Source: CAVWDU01 sp963840725 (GTDB lineage Bacteria; Pseudomonadota; Gammaproteobacteria; Pseudomonadales; Halieaceae). From it: a stretch of 64,000 nt of DNA. The DNA lies in NCBI GenBank assembly GCA_963840725.1, contig CAWIZY010000007.1, positions 1 to 64,000 of the forward strand, read 5' to 3'. Shown piece after piece: positions 18,105 to 28,030 of this stretch. The notes beneath the pieces are model-generated. The model was given only the letters and a program-made list of their open reading frames with translations. It was not told where the DNA came from and ran no database searches. Positions within the stretch are counted from its first letter, which is position 1; each line of letters begins with the position of its first letter. The position numbers and the translations under genes were made by a program.

Positions 18105-18230
18105 ATGTGTGACCTGTGGACTCGGGAATTCGGCATCCCTCGTGCGGCGGCCATGCCGGGAAGGGCGACAATAGGTTATGCGGTGGCGTGAATGTCCTGT
18201 AACATACGCCCCAGTTTTGGGGAGGGCCAT

Positions 18231-18956
18231 ATGCCACAGGTAGTGGGCGACAAAAAGTACAAGCGGATTTTGCTCAAACTGAGTGGCGAGGCGCTGACGG
18301 GCTCGGAAAATTTCGGTATCGATCCGAAAATACTCGACCGAATGGCGCTCGAGGTGGGTCAGTTGGTGGGCATCGGCGTGCAAGTTGGCCTGGTGGTAGG
18401 TGGAGGTAACCTGTTCCGCGGTGCGGCGCTTCAGACCGCCGGTCTGGACCGGGTGACGGGAGACCACATGGGGATGCTGGCGACGGTTATGAACGCCCTG
18501 GCACTTCGCGATGCGCTGGAGCGTTCAAACATCTCCACCCAGGTCATGTCATCGATACCTATGAGTGGCGTGGTAGATCACTACGACAGACGCAAGGCTA
18601 TCCGGGCGCTCGATAATGGTGATGTGGTGATTTTTGCAGCCGGCACGGGTAATCCCTTTTTTACCACCGATTCCTCTGCGTGTTTGCGCGGAATCGAAGT
18701 GGGTGCTGAGCTGGTGCTCAAGGCCACCAAGGTCGACGGGGTTTACTCGGCGGACCCGGTCAAGGTCAAAGACGCGGTGCGCTTCGATCGGCTGAGCTAT
18801 GACGAGGTTTTAACCAAGAAACTCGAAGTGATGGACCTCACGGCGATCTGCCTGTGTCGCGATCACGGCATGCCGGTCCGGGTCTTCGAGATGGAAAAAC
18901 AGGGCGCCCTGCTGAATATCGTGCGCGGCGGCGACGAAGGGACCCTGATAACCTAG
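18231..18956 (+). CDS. pyrH: UMP kinase
   Basis: UMP kinase phosphorylates UMP to UDP. It is an amino-acid-kinase fold protein with KRILLKLSGEAL at the N-terminus, VVGGGNLFRG (about residue 63), and the ATKVDGVYSADP nucleotide-binding loop (about 166). The ATG at 18231 (MPQVVGDKKYKR) is preceded by GGGGAGG; an upstream ATG at 18192 would add an unconserved stretch. Length is 241 aa, normal. It is followed 15 bp later by frr. Confidence 0.95.
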   Translation: MPQVVGDKKYKRILLKLSGEALTGSENFGIDPKILDRMALEVGQLVGIGVQVGLVVGGGNLFRGAALQTAGLDRVTGDHMGMLATVMNALALRDALERSNISTQVMSSIPMSGVVDHYDRRKAIRALDNGDVVIFAAGTGNPFFTTDSSACLRGIEVGAELVLKATKVDGVYSADPVKVKDAVRFDRLSYDEVLTKKLEVMDLTAICLCRDHGMPVRVFEMEKQGALLNIVRGGDEGTLIT

Positions 18957-18971
18957 CGCGGGAGGAAACGC

Positions 18972-19529
18972 ATGATTGACGACATAAAAAACGAAGCCCG
19001 TGACCGCATGGAGAAAAGCCTCGATGCGCTCGGGCACAATTTTAACAAAATACGTACCGGGCGGGCTCACCCCAGCTTGCTCGATGGCCTGAAAGTTAGT
19101 TATTACGGCGCGGATACACCGCTTGAACAGGTGGCCAATGTGAATGTGGAGGACGCGCGGACCCTGTCTCTGACGGCCTGGGACAAGTCGATGATTCCCG
19201 ATATAGAAAAGGCCATCATGAAGTCCGACCTGGGGCTCAACCCGGCGACAGCAGGGGACGTCATTCGTATTGCCATGCCGATGCTGACAGAAGAAACCCG
19301 CAAGGGCTTTACTCGCCAGGCACGTCATGAGGCCGAGGCCGCACGGGTCTCAGTGCGCAACGCTCGTCGCGATGCAATGGCCATGCTGAAGGAACTGGTG
19401 AAAGACAAAGAAATCGGTGAAGACGATGAGCGTCGTGGTCAGGAAGCGGTGCAGAAACTGACCGACGATTTTGTCGCCAAGGTAGAGAAGCTGCTGGCCG
19501 ACAAAGAAGCCGACCTTATGGAAATTTAA
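18972..19529 (+). CDS. frr: Ribosome recycling factor
   Basis: RRF splits post-termination ribosomes together with EF-G. The 185-aa protein has the three-helix-bundle landmarks: NKIRTGRAHPSLLDG (about 27-41), DKSMIPDIEKAI, and VRNARRDAMAMLKELVKDKEIGEDD. GGGAGGAAACGC precedes the start. It lies between pyrH and uppS in the conserved order. Confidence 0.96.
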   Translation: MIDDIKNEARDRMEKSLDALGHNFNKIRTGRAHPSLLDGLKVSYYGADTPLEQVANVNVEDARTLSLTAWDKSMIPDIEKAIMKSDLGLNPATAGDVIRIAMPMLTEETRKGFTRQARHEAEAARVSVRNARRDAMAMLKELVKDKEIGEDDERRGQEAVQKLTDDFVAKVEKLLADKEADLMEI

Positions 19530-19541
19530 TCCGCCTCGGCA

Positions 19542-20317
19542 ATGTCCTCTAACGATTCCTACAACAACCAACCGGCCATCACCGTGGTGCCCCGCCACGT
19601 TGCCATAATCATGGATGGCAACAATCGGTGGGCGCGACGTCAGGGGGTGCCCGGCCCGGCTGGACATAAAGCCGGCGTCGAAGCAGTGCGAGACATCCTG
19701 CGTGCATGTCGGGATCAGGGGGTCGAAGTGCTGACTCTGTTTGCCTTTAGCAGCGAAAACTGGGGCGACCCTTGCCGGAGGTCCGCGCCCTGCTGGCTCT
19801 TCTCCACCGCTACCTTCGCAATGAGGTCAGAGAGCTGCACAGCGATGGCGTGCGCCTGCGGTTTGTCGGCGAACGCAGTCGATTCAGCCGTCGGTTGCAG
19901 CACCTTATGCAGCAATCGGAGGCGCTGACAGCTGGCAACACCGGGGCCACGGTGGTGATAGCCGCTGATTACGGTGGCCGCTGGGATATCGCACAGGCGT
20001 GTCGGCAGCTCGCGGAGCAGGTCAGGGACGGCAGTCTGACGCCGGACGAAATAACGCCCGACTTGTTAAGCGATCAGTTGTCTACCGCCGGATTACCTTA
20101 TCCCGACCTGTGTATTCGCACCGGTGGTGACACACGCATCAGCAATTTCATGTTGTGGCAGTTCGCCTACAGCGAATTGTATTTCACCGAGACATTGTGG
20201 CCGGATTTCGGCGAGCTGGAGTTTGCCCGTGCGTTGGCAGACTACAGTCGTCGCGAGCGCCGCTTCGGGGTTCGAGCACCGGTCGATCGTGCTGTGGGGA
20301 ACAAAGGAAATGCTTAA
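19542..20317 (+). CDS. uppS: Undecaprenyl diphosphate synthase (one frameshift)
   Basis: UppS makes the C55 lipid carrier for cell-wall and O-antigen synthesis. The N-terminal part has HVAIIMDGNNRWAR with the catalytic Asp and FAFSSENW. After a shift, the protein continues with EVRALLALLHRYLRNEV, then IRTGGDTRISNFMLWQFAYSELYFT and the C-terminal RRERRFG. The break lies at a GGGG run (19762-19765). One extra G gives NWGRPLPEVRALL and a protein of about 258 aa. The gene is essential, so the missing base is probably an error. It overlaps cdsA by 8 bp. Confidence 0.88.
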
Positions 20318-21146
20318 GCAGCGGGTCATTACCGCGCTGGTTATGGCGGGGGCCTTCCTCGCCACCATTATGTTTTTGCCACTGATGTGGCAAGCGGCTA
20401 TCTTTGCTGTGGTGGTGGCGCTGGGCGGTTGGGAGTGGTCCCGGTTGGCCGGCTGGAATACCCCCATCACCCGCGGACTCTATGTAATCCTGCTGCTCTG
20501 TTGTATGGCCGGGCTCTATCATTACTGCCGATTGGGCTCCGCGCCCACCCGTGAGCAGGTGCAGCCGTTATTGGGGCTGGCCTGCCTCTGGTGGTCCTTT
20601 GCTCTGCTATGGGTGCGCGGATATCCTGCCAGCGCCGTACTCTGGAATTCAGTGGCGGTGCGCAGCGTCATGGGTTTATTGATCCTGGCACTGGCCTGGT
20701 TGGCTGCTGTATTTATTCTCAGCTATCCCCGTGGCGGCCTGCTGCTGGTAGTGATGGTGCTGGTTGTCGCCTCCGCCGATATCGGAGCCTACTTTGCTGG
20801 TCGAGCGTTCGGCCGTCACAAGCTGGCGCCCACGGTGAGCCCCAACAAGACCTGGGAGGGTTTTTGGGGTGGCGTGCTGGCTTCTAGTCTGCTTGCAATA
20901 CTGCTCTGGTGTCAGTTGCCTGCCCAGTGGGAGCACATCCATGTAGGTTCAGTAATCGCGGTGGCGGTCAGCACGGCTTTGGCCTCGGTGGTGGGCGACC
21001 TGACCATCAGCATGGTCAAGCGTGAAACCGGGGTCAAGGACAGTGGCAACCTGTTGCCGGGGCACGGCGGGCTGCTTGACCGCCTGGACAGTCTCTGCGG
21101 CGCCGCGCCAGTATTCGCGTTGGGTTTATTGCTGGCGGGGTGGTAG
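20310..21146 (+). CDS. cdsA: Phosphatidate cytidylyltransferase
   Basis: CdsA forms CDP-diacylglycerol from phosphatidic acid and CTP, the branch point of phospholipid synthesis. The protein is 278 aa with several membrane helices. It carries the family signature near the C-terminus: SVVGDLTISMVKRETGVKDSGNLLPGHGGLLDRLDS, cited in part, with its conserved Asp residues. The ATG at 20310 has AAAGGA immediately upstream and overlaps the end of uppS. dxr starts 3 bp after its stop. Confidence 0.93.
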   Translation: MLKQRVITALVMAGAFLATIMFLPLMWQAAIFAVVVALGGWEWSRLAGWNTPITRGLYVILLLCCMAGLYHYCRLGSAPTREQVQPLLGLACLWWSFALLWVRGYPASAVLWNSVAVRSVMGLLILALAWLAAVFILSYPRGGLLLVVMVLVVASADIGAYFAGRAFGRHKLAPTVSPNKTWEGFWGGVLASSLLAILLWCQLPAQWEHIHVGSVIAVAVSTALASVVGDLTISMVKRETGVKDSGNLLPGHGGLLDRLDSLCGAAPVFALGLLLAGW

Positions 21147-21148
21147 CG

Positions 21149-22340
21149 ATGTCTCAGCGTGTTGTCAGTGTTCTGGGTTCCACCGGCTCAATCGGAGTGA
21201 ATACGCTCGATGTCATTGCCAGACACCCGGAGCGCTTTGCGGTGTATGGACTGTCAGCCCACAGTTCGGTGCAGACCCTGTTGGAACAGTGCCTGCAGCA
21301 CCAGCCGCGCTACGCAGTCATGGTGCTGGAACAGGCCGCAGACGAGTTGCGCGAGGCATTGCCGGACAGTTGTGCCACTGAGGTACTCCACGGTGAAGAA
21401 GGGCTGGCCAGAATCGCCATTGCCGATGATGTGACCACGGTGATGGCCGCCATTGTCGGCGCTGCAGGTCTTCGATCCACCCTGGCTGCAGCCAACGCGG
21501 GTAAAACTGTTTTGTTGGCGAATAAAGAGTCGTTGGTCATGAGCGGGCACCTGCTGATGCAAGCGGTGAAGGAGCACGGAGCCACATTGCTGCCGATCGA
21601 TAGCGAACACAATGCGATCTTCCAATGCCTGCCGGCGGGGCCCGATGGCCGGGTGGGCAAAACGGGGGTAAGCCAGGTGCTGTTGACGGCTTCAGGTGGG
21701 CCATTCCGGACCTGGAGCCCGGAACAGATGGCCCAGGCCACGCCGGATCAGGCCTGCGCCCACCCCAACTGGTCTATGGGGCGAAAAATCTCGGTGGATT
21801 CTGCGAGCCTCATGAACAAAGGCCTGGAATTCGTCGAGGCATGCTGGCTATTTGATCTCACCCCGGACCTGATTCAGGTAGTGGTGCACCCGCAGAGCAT
21901 CATTCACTCCATGGTACAATATGTGGATGGGTCGGTGCTGGCGCAGCTGGGGAACCCGGATATGCGCACCCCAATCGCTTATGGTCTCGGCTGGCCTGAA
22001 CGGCTGGATTCCGGCGTCGAGCCAGCTGGACCTTATCGCGCTGGCCAGGCTGGATTTTGAGGCGCCGGATGAAGGCCGCTTTCCGTGTCTGCGTCTGGCC
22101 CGCGAGGCGGTAGCTGCTGGCGGCACCGCAATGGCCGTCTGCAACGCAGCCAACGAGGTCGCCGTGGCCGCTTTTCTGGATGGTGTTATTCCCTTTCCCG
22201 GGATAGCCATTGTCATTGAGAAAACGCTGGAGCAGATGAGTTTTGTTGAACCCACGTCGCTGAGCGTGGTCGAATCAGCTGATAATGAGGCGCGGCGGTT
22301 GGCCCGCCGGTTCACAGAGGCAGGTGGCAGAATTGAGTAG
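21149..22340 (+). CDS. dxr: 1-deoxy-D-xylulose 5-phosphate reductoisomerase (one frameshift)
   Basis: Dxr (IspC) performs the second step of the MEP isoprenoid pathway. It has the NADPH-binding VLGSTGSIGVNTL at the N-terminus, LANKESLVMSG, metal-binding PIDSEHNAIFQCL, and SMGRKISVDSASLMNKGLE in the catalytic domain. The frame breaks near 22014-22024 after WPERLDSGV and resumes as LDLIALARLDFEAPDEGRFP, continuing with CNAANEVAVAAFL to the stop at 22340. A single-base error restores about 397 aa, normal for the family. No intact second copy is present in this window. Confidence 0.9.
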
Positions 22341-22354
22341 GGTAGAGTGACCTG

Positions 22355-23710
22355 ATGGAAGTGGTATACACAATTGCCATAACGCTGGCCACACTGGCGG
22401 TATTGGTTGCCGTGCATGAGTTTGGACATTTCTGGGTGGCGCGCCGTTGCGGCGTTAAGGTGTTACGGTTCTCTATCGGCTTCGGCAAGTCGCTGTTCAG
22501 TTGGAGTGATCGCCAGGGCACTGAATACAGCGTTGCGGCGATCCCACTGGGTGGTTACGTAAAAATGCTCGATGAGCGCGAGGGTGAAGTACCCGAGGCG
22601 GACCTGGATCGCGCGTTCAATCGCAAGCCGGTACTACAGCGTATCGCCGTTGTTATCGCTGGCCCTCTGGCCAATTTCTTACTGGCTATTTTCGCATTCT
22701 GGCTTCTGTTCATGGCCGGGGAAAGCGGCTATGTGCCGGTGATTGATCGTGTGGAAGCTGGCTCTCTGGCCGATATAGCCGGCCTGGAGCCGGGGCAGGA
22801 AATCGTTGCCGTCGACGGTCACGAGACCCCGACCTGGCAGGCACTCAGTTTTCGCCTTATGGACCGTATCGGCGACTCGGGTACCATCACCTTCGCGGTT
22901 AAATACCCGGATTCAGATGTGATTTATGAGTCGGGGGTTGGGCTTGCCGAATGGTTGTCGGACCAGGAGCAGCCAGACCTCTACGGGGGTTTGGGCCTCC
23001 GACTGTACACCCCGGAAGTGCAGCCGATCATCGAGGAGGTGGTGGCAGGTGGCGCTGCGGCAGCCAGTGGCATGGCGCCCGGGGACCGGCTACTGAGCGC
23101 CGACGGTGTGGCGATGACGCAGTGGATGGACTGGGTGGAATACGTGCGGGCCAGACCGGATACGCCCATTGTGCTGGAGTACGAGCGCGACGGTACCCTG
23201 CAGACGACGACTATCGTACCGGCCGCCGCTAAAGACGATAGCGGCGAGACGTTTGGCCGGGTTGGTATGGGTGTGGTAAGGCCTGAAATGCCAGCGGAGA
23301 TGCTGCGCCAGTTCGAGCGTGGGCCCTTGCAGGCTCTCGGTGCGGCGACCGCCAAGACCTGGCAACTGTCTGTCTTTACGCTGGAATCCATCAAGAAGAT
23401 GGCCATGGGGCTGATTTCCTCAAAGAACTTGAGCGGCCCGATCACGATTGCTAAAGTGGCGACCGCGTCAGCCAAGTCGGGACTGGAGTCATATATCAGT
23501 TTCCTGGCCCTGCTGAGTGTGAGCCTGGGTGTGCTGAATCTTTTGCCTATCCCTGTGCTCGATGGAGGGCACCTCCTCTACTACGTAATGGAGTTGTTGG
23601 CCGGGCGTCCGATACCCGAGAAAGTGCAGATGGCCGGGTATCAGGTGGGTCTGTTCCTGGTGTTCGGGATCATGGCGTTGGCGTTGTTCAACGATTTCAG
23701 TCGCCTGTAG
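22355..23710 (+). CDS. rseP: Site-2 protease RseP
   Basis: RseP is the inner-membrane zinc protease that cleaves RseA and remnant signal peptides. It has the zinc motif VHEFGHFWVAR (about residue 21) in the first helix, two central PDZ domains (about 110-310), and the C-terminal LNLLPIPVLDGGHLLYY with the third zinc ligand. The length of 451 aa matches the family. It lies 14 bp after dxr and upstream of bamA, the standard order linking envelope stress sensing to outer-membrane assembly. Confidence 0.95.
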   Translation: MEVVYTIAITLATLAVLVAVHEFGHFWVARRCGVKVLRFSIGFGKSLFSWSDRQGTEYSVAAIPLGGYVKMLDEREGEVPEADLDRAFNRKPVLQRIAVVIAGPLANFLLAIFAFWLLFMAGESGYVPVIDRVEAGSLADIAGLEPGQEIVAVDGHETPTWQALSFRLMDRIGDSGTITFAVKYPDSDVIYESGVGLAEWLSDQEQPDLYGGLGLRLYTPEVQPIIEEVVAGGAAAASGMAPGDRLLSADGVAMTQWMDWVEYVRARPDTPIVLEYERDGTLQTTTIVPAAAKDDSGETFGRVGMGVVRPEMPAEMLRQFERGPLQALGAATAKTWQLSVFTLESIKKMAMGLISSKNLSGPITIAKVATASAKSGLESYISFLALLSVSLGVLNLLPIPVLDGGHLLYYVMELLAGRPIPEKVQMAGYQVGLFLVFGIMALALFNDFSRL

Positions 23711-23823
23711 GACGAGCAATAAAAGGGATGGTGATTGGCCTTAACCCGACGGGGAGCCCTCGTGTCCACTCGAACAAAAAAATTCACGGCTCTGTTCGCA
23801 GACCAGTTGTCATTGAGTGTAAT

Positions 23824-26424
23824 TTGATCAAGCGTACTTACCTGTTACTGGCGATTTTCCTGCTCCTGCCAGGCATGCCGCTTTATGCCCAGTCCGGGTC
23901 TTTTATCGTGTCGGACATCCGGGTCGAAGGACTGCAGCGTATTTCGGCAGGTAGTGTATTCGCCGCCATGCCCGTCGGTGTTGGCGATCTCGTCGATCCG
24001 CGTTCCGTGCGCGCCGCGGCACGCAGCCTGTTCGCAACTGGAAACTTTGACGATATCCGAGTCGGCCGGGACGGTAACGTCCTGGTCATTATGGTTGCCG
24101 AGCGCCCCAGCATCAGCGAGATCAATATCGACGGCAACAAGGCCATCGAAACAGAAGCATTGCTTGACGGCTTGCGCGGTGCCGGCTTGTCGGTCGGGCA
24201 GGTATTTCAGCGCTCGACACTGGAAGGCATGCAACTGGAGCTGCAGCGCCAGTACGTTCAACAGGGGCGCTATGACGCGGCTATCGAGACCGAGGTGTTG
24301 TCTGAACCTCGCAATCGGGTATCGGTCAATATCGATGTCGATGAAGGCACTGTGGCATCCATCAAGCACATCAACGTTGTGGGCAACGAGGTTTATAGCG
24401 ATGAAGAACTCATCGATCTGTATTCGCTGAAAACCACCGGCTTGCTGTCGTTCTTTCGCAATGACGACAAGTATTCCCGGGAGAAGCTCTCTGGCGACCT
24501 GGAAGCCCTGAGCTCTTACTACATGGACCGCGGCTATCTCCAGTTCAGCATAGATTCGACCCAGGTGGCCGTGTCGCCAGACAAGAAAGAGGTCTATATA
24601 ACGGCAAACGTCACCGAGGGCGACAAGTTCACAGTGGGCGAGGTGGAACTGTCCGGTGACCTGGTGTTGCCGGAAGAAGACCTGCGGCGGTTCCTGCTGA
24701 TTGGTCAGGGCCAGACCTATTCTCAGTCGCTGGTGACTTCTACAGAGGAGTATCTAACCCGTCGTCTTGGCAACGAGGGCTATAACTTCGCCAAAGTGAC
24801 GGGTATTCCGGAGATCAATGAGGAAGATGGCTCGGTATCCATGAAGTTCTTTGTGGACCCCGGCAAACGCACCTACGTGCGGCGCATCAGTTTTACCGGC
24901 AATGACCGCACGGCGGACCAGGTCTTGCGGCGGGAAATGCGTCAGATGGAGGGCGCCCCCGCGTCTCAGGCCGCGATAGAAACATCGCGTATTCGCCTGG
25001 AACGTCTCGGCTATTTCGCCCGGGCTACAGTGGACACGCCGGAGGTCGCGGGCCATGACGACCTTATTGACGTGGAATTCGAGGTCGAAGAGCAATCCTC
25101 CGGCAGTATCGGTGCCAGTTTTGGTTTCGCTCAGGACGCCGGGCTGATTCTCGGACTCAACCTGCAACAGGATAATTTTCTTGGAACGGGCAAGCGTGTG
25201 GGTATCTCGATCAATTCCTCCCAGTTTCAGGATCAGGCCAACTTCAGTTATACCAACCCTTATTTCACTGAGGATGGGGTGAGCCGGGGCTTCAACGTAT
25301 TCTTCCGATCCACAGACTTGTCCGAGGTCAACGTTGCCAGCTATACCACTGATACGGTGGGTGCGGCACTGAACTTCGGTTATCCGATCAAGGAAACAGA
25401 GCGACTCGGATTCAGTTTTGGGGTTTCCAACACCGAAATCACCGCGGGACGGTTTGCGGTGCAAGAAATTCTGGCCAGTCCGAGGCTGGAACCTCAGGTC
25501 GATGACTGGTTTACCAGCACTCGGCTTACGGATGGTAGTTACGGGAGGCCTGAAGAACTGCTCCCCATCGGGACACTGCCCGACAGTTATCTGACCGCCA
25601 CCGGCGACCCGGGCTTTCTCGATGAAAACGGTAACGAATTTCTGAACTGGACAGTCACCGGCAGCTGGACCCAGTCCACACTGAACCGTGGCCGTATGGC
25701 TACCCGCGGTTTTGCGCAGTCCGTCGCACTGGAGGTCGCTGTGCCCGGCTCGGACCTGGAGTTTTTCAAGCTTACCTACCGGGGCGAAGTCTACTTTCCG
25801 CTGACTCGTCAGTTCACACTGCGCCTGCGCGGTGAACTGGGTTACGGTGATGGCTACGGCGACACCACAGAGCTGCCGTTCTATGAACACTTCTTTGCCG
25901 GTGGTTTTGGTTCCGTGCGCGGTTTTGAAAACAACACCTTGGGGCCCCGAAGCACACCGGCGCGCCTCTATCAGACTGAACAGCCGGTTACCGCTATCGA
26001 TGAGAATGGCCAACCGACAGAGATTGGTGGCGAAGACGGGCGGGGGTTTGGTTACGTCGCTGACCCCAATACTGAAAAACTGGTAGTGCAGGACGTGCAA
26101 AACAGGCGCCTGGACCCGTTCGGCGGTAACGTGCTGATGGAGGGCACCGCCGAAGTGCTGTTTCCTGTTCCGTTCATCAAGGATCAGAGCAAGCTGCGCT
26201 CAGCGTTCTTCGTTGATGTTGGCAATGTGTTTAACACCAACTGCTCAGAAGCCCAGGTCAACTGCTTTGATGTCGATGCCAGCGAGCTTCGTTATTCAGT
26301 GGGCATCGGTGTCAGCTGGATTACCGGTTTTGGTCCACTGACCTTCAGCCTGGCCAAACCACTCAACGCAGGCCCGGATGATGAGGAAGAAGCGTTTCAG
26401 TTTACCCTCGGCAGAGGGTTTTGA
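23824..26424 (+). CDS. bamA: Outer membrane assembly factor BamA
   Basis: BamA inserts beta-barrel proteins in the outer membrane. A signal peptide (TYLLLAIFLLLPGMPLYAQ) begins directly after a TTG at 23824, which I take as the start. An ATG at 23728 would put 32 unusual residues before it. Five POTRA domains follow (about residues 20-420 from this start), then the barrel with VRGFENNTLGP, the family's VRGF motif, and a terminal aromatic residue (LGRGF). At about 866 aa it is longer than typical BamA (about 800), owing to extended barrel loops encoded around 25490-25640 and 25960-26110. skp follows closely. Confidence 0.93.
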   Translation: MIKRTYLLLAIFLLLPGMPLYAQSGSFIVSDIRVEGLQRISAGSVFAAMPVGVGDLVDPRSVRAAARSLFATGNFDDIRVGRDGNVLVIMVAERPSISEINIDGNKAIETEALLDGLRGAGLSVGQVFQRSTLEGMQLELQRQYVQQGRYDAAIETEVLSEPRNRVSVNIDVDEGTVASIKHINVVGNEVYSDEELIDLYSLKTTGLLSFFRNDDKYSREKLSGDLEALSSYYMDRGYLQFSIDSTQVAVSPDKKEVYITANVTEGDKFTVGEVELSGDLVLPEEDLRRFLLIGQGQTYSQSLVTSTEEYLTRRLGNEGYNFAKVTGIPEINEEDGSVSMKFFVDPGKRTYVRRISFTGNDRTADQVLRREMRQMEGAPASQAAIETSRIRLERLGYFARATVDTPEVAGHDDLIDVEFEVEEQSSGSIGASFGFAQDAGLILGLNLQQDNFLGTGKRVGISINSSQFQDQANFSYTNPYFTEDGVSRGFNVFFRSTDLSEVNVASYTTDTVGAALNFGYPIKETERLGFSFGVSNTEITAGRFAVQEILASPRLEPQVDDWFTSTRLTDGSYGRPEELLPIGTLPDSYLTATGDPGFLDENGNEFLNWTVTGSWTQSTLNRGRMATRGFAQSVALEVAVPGSDLEFFKLTYRGEVYFPLTRQFTLRLRGELGYGDGYGDTTELPFYEHFFAGGFGSVRGFENNTLGPRSTPARLYQTEQPVTAIDENGQPTEIGGEDGRGFGYVADPNTEKLVVQDVQNRRLDPFGGNVLMEGTAEVLFPVPFIKDQSKLRSAFFVDVGNVFNTNCSEAQVNCFDVDASELRYSVGIGVSWITGFGPLTFSLAKPLNAGPDDEEEAFQFTLGRGF

Positions 26425-26450
26425 TTTTTTCAACCAACATGGAGAATGTC

Positions 26451-26993
26451 GTGTCTAGAATGGTAAAGATAGTAATGGCGGCTCTGGTGCTCAGCGTATC
26501 AGCTGGAGTTGCCGCCCAGGGCAAAATTGCGGTAGTCAACCTGCAGGAGGCTATTCTGCAGACTGACCAGGCCCAGAAGCGCATGAAAGATGTGCGCAAT
26601 CAGGATGACTACAAGAACGACAAGTCGGAGTTTGATCGTCTGAAAAAAGAGTTTGATAATCTGGTCAAAAAATTTCAGAAAGACGCTGCGGTTATGAGCC
26701 AGGATCAACAGCTGGCCTCGCGTAAGAAGCTCGCAAACAAGCAGGCGGACCTTGAGCATGTTGCTGGCAAGCTGCAGCAAGCCGAGCAGACGGCGGGGCA
26801 GACCCTGTTGCAGGAAATGTCGCCCAAGGTGCAGGAAGTGCTGCGGGAGCTTATTGCCAATGAGGGCATCGGGCTGTTGTTGCCCCAGACCTCGGTGATC
26901 CACGCCGATCCGGGCTACAGTATTACGGCCAAAGTGACTGACAAGCTGAACCAGGCACCATCCAACAGCAAGAAGTCGAAGAAGAAAAGGTAA
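26451..26993 (+). CDS. skp: Periplasmic chaperone Skp/OmpH
   Basis: Skp carries unfolded outer-membrane proteins across the periplasm. The GTG at 26451 is preferred: GGAG lies 6 bp upstream, and it opens directly onto a signal peptide (MVKIVMAALVLSVSAGVAAQ). The mature part begins KIAVVNLQEAILQT and has a long charged coiled-coil region (about residues 50-130), as the family's tentacles do. The C-terminus is Lys/Ser-rich. It is located between bamA and lpxD as usual. Confidence 0.9.
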   Translation: MSRMVKIVMAALVLSVSAGVAAQGKIAVVNLQEAILQTDQAQKRMKDVRNQDDYKNDKSEFDRLKKEFDNLVKKFQKDAAVMSQDQQLASRKKLANKQADLEHVAGKLQQAEQTAGQTLLQEMSPKVQEVLRELIANEGIGLLLPQTSVIHADPGYSITAKVTDKLNQAPSNSKKSKKKR

Positions 26994-27000
26994 GCAGTCG

Positions 27001-28013
27001 GTGTACTCGCTGGAGGAACTGGCCGCTGAATTGGGGGTACAGTACTCCGGTGATGCAGATCGCAGGGTCAGCGGACTGGCTACATTGGCCACCGCTGGGC
27101 CTGATGAGCTTGCCTTTCTCGCCAACGACAGGTACCTCCCACAGCTGAGTTCTACTCAGCGGCCGCGGTAATCATACGTCCGGTTCACGCGGCCCGGTGT
27201 CCCACCGACTGCCTGCTTAGCGACGATCCCTACCTCGCCTACGCGCGAGCGAGCCGGTTGTTTGGTCGCGCCGAGCCGACACCCTCAGGTATTCATCCCC
27301 GGGCGCTGGTTTCGGCGGAGGCGACGGTGCATCCCCAGGCGAGTTTGGCTGCCAATGTAGTGGTCGAAGCCGGGGCGATTATTGAAGCGGGTGCAGTGTT
27401 GGCGGCGAATGTTTTTCTGGGTCGTGGGAGTCATATAGGTGCAGGTTCGCGCATCTTCCCGGGCGTGGTGATTTACCCCGGTGTGCGCGTGGGTGAGCGC
27501 TGTGTGATTCATAGCAATACCGTCCTGGGTGCCGACGGATTCGGGTTTGCCCGCGGGCCAGACGGCTGGGAGAAAATCGTCCAGCTCGGTGGTGTTCGCA
27601 TAGGCGACGCGGTCGAGATCGGTGCTGGCACCACGGTAGATCGCGGCGCCCTGGACGACACCGTTATCGAGGATGGTGTCATCATCGATAATTTGGTCCA
27701 GATAGCCCATAACTGTCGCATCGGCAAAAATACCGCGATCGCCGGTTGCACGGGTTTGGCTGGAAGCACGATTATAGGGAAGAATTGTACGCTGGCAGGC
27801 GGCGTGGGTGTATTGGGTCACCTCGAAATCTGCGACAATGTGCACGTAACTGCGATGACCATGGTCACCAAGTCAATCGGCAAGCCTGGCTCCTATTCCT
27901 CTGGAACGCCTATGGGCCCCAGTGGGGAATGGAAACGAAACGCCGTGCGTTTTTCGCAATTGGAGGCTATCCAGCGCCGTCTCACTGCACTGGAGAAGCG
28001 GTCACTCAGTTAA
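27001..28013 (+). CDS. lpxD: UDP-3-O-acylglucosamine N-acyltransferase LpxD (one frameshift)
   Basis: LpxD adds the second 3-hydroxyacyl chain in lipid A synthesis. The N-terminal uridine-binding domain starts at a GTG at 27001 (YSLEELAAELGVQYSGD). It is interrupted near 27160 after LPQLSSTQ and resumes as AAAVIIRPVHAARCPTDCLL. The left-handed beta-helix follows, with LGADGFGFARGPDGW and catalytic His in NLVQIAHNCRIG. One missing base accounts for the break and gives 337 aa, normal. The disrupted spot is GC-rich (GCGGCCGCGG). Confidence 0.9.
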
Positions 28014-28030
28014 TTGGAGGAACACACGGC

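Noticed and set aside
24754..26100. Long minus-strand open frame of 448 codons
   Set aside because: It lies opposite bamA and translates to a low-complexity, non-family protein; it is a frame shadow of a conserved gene.
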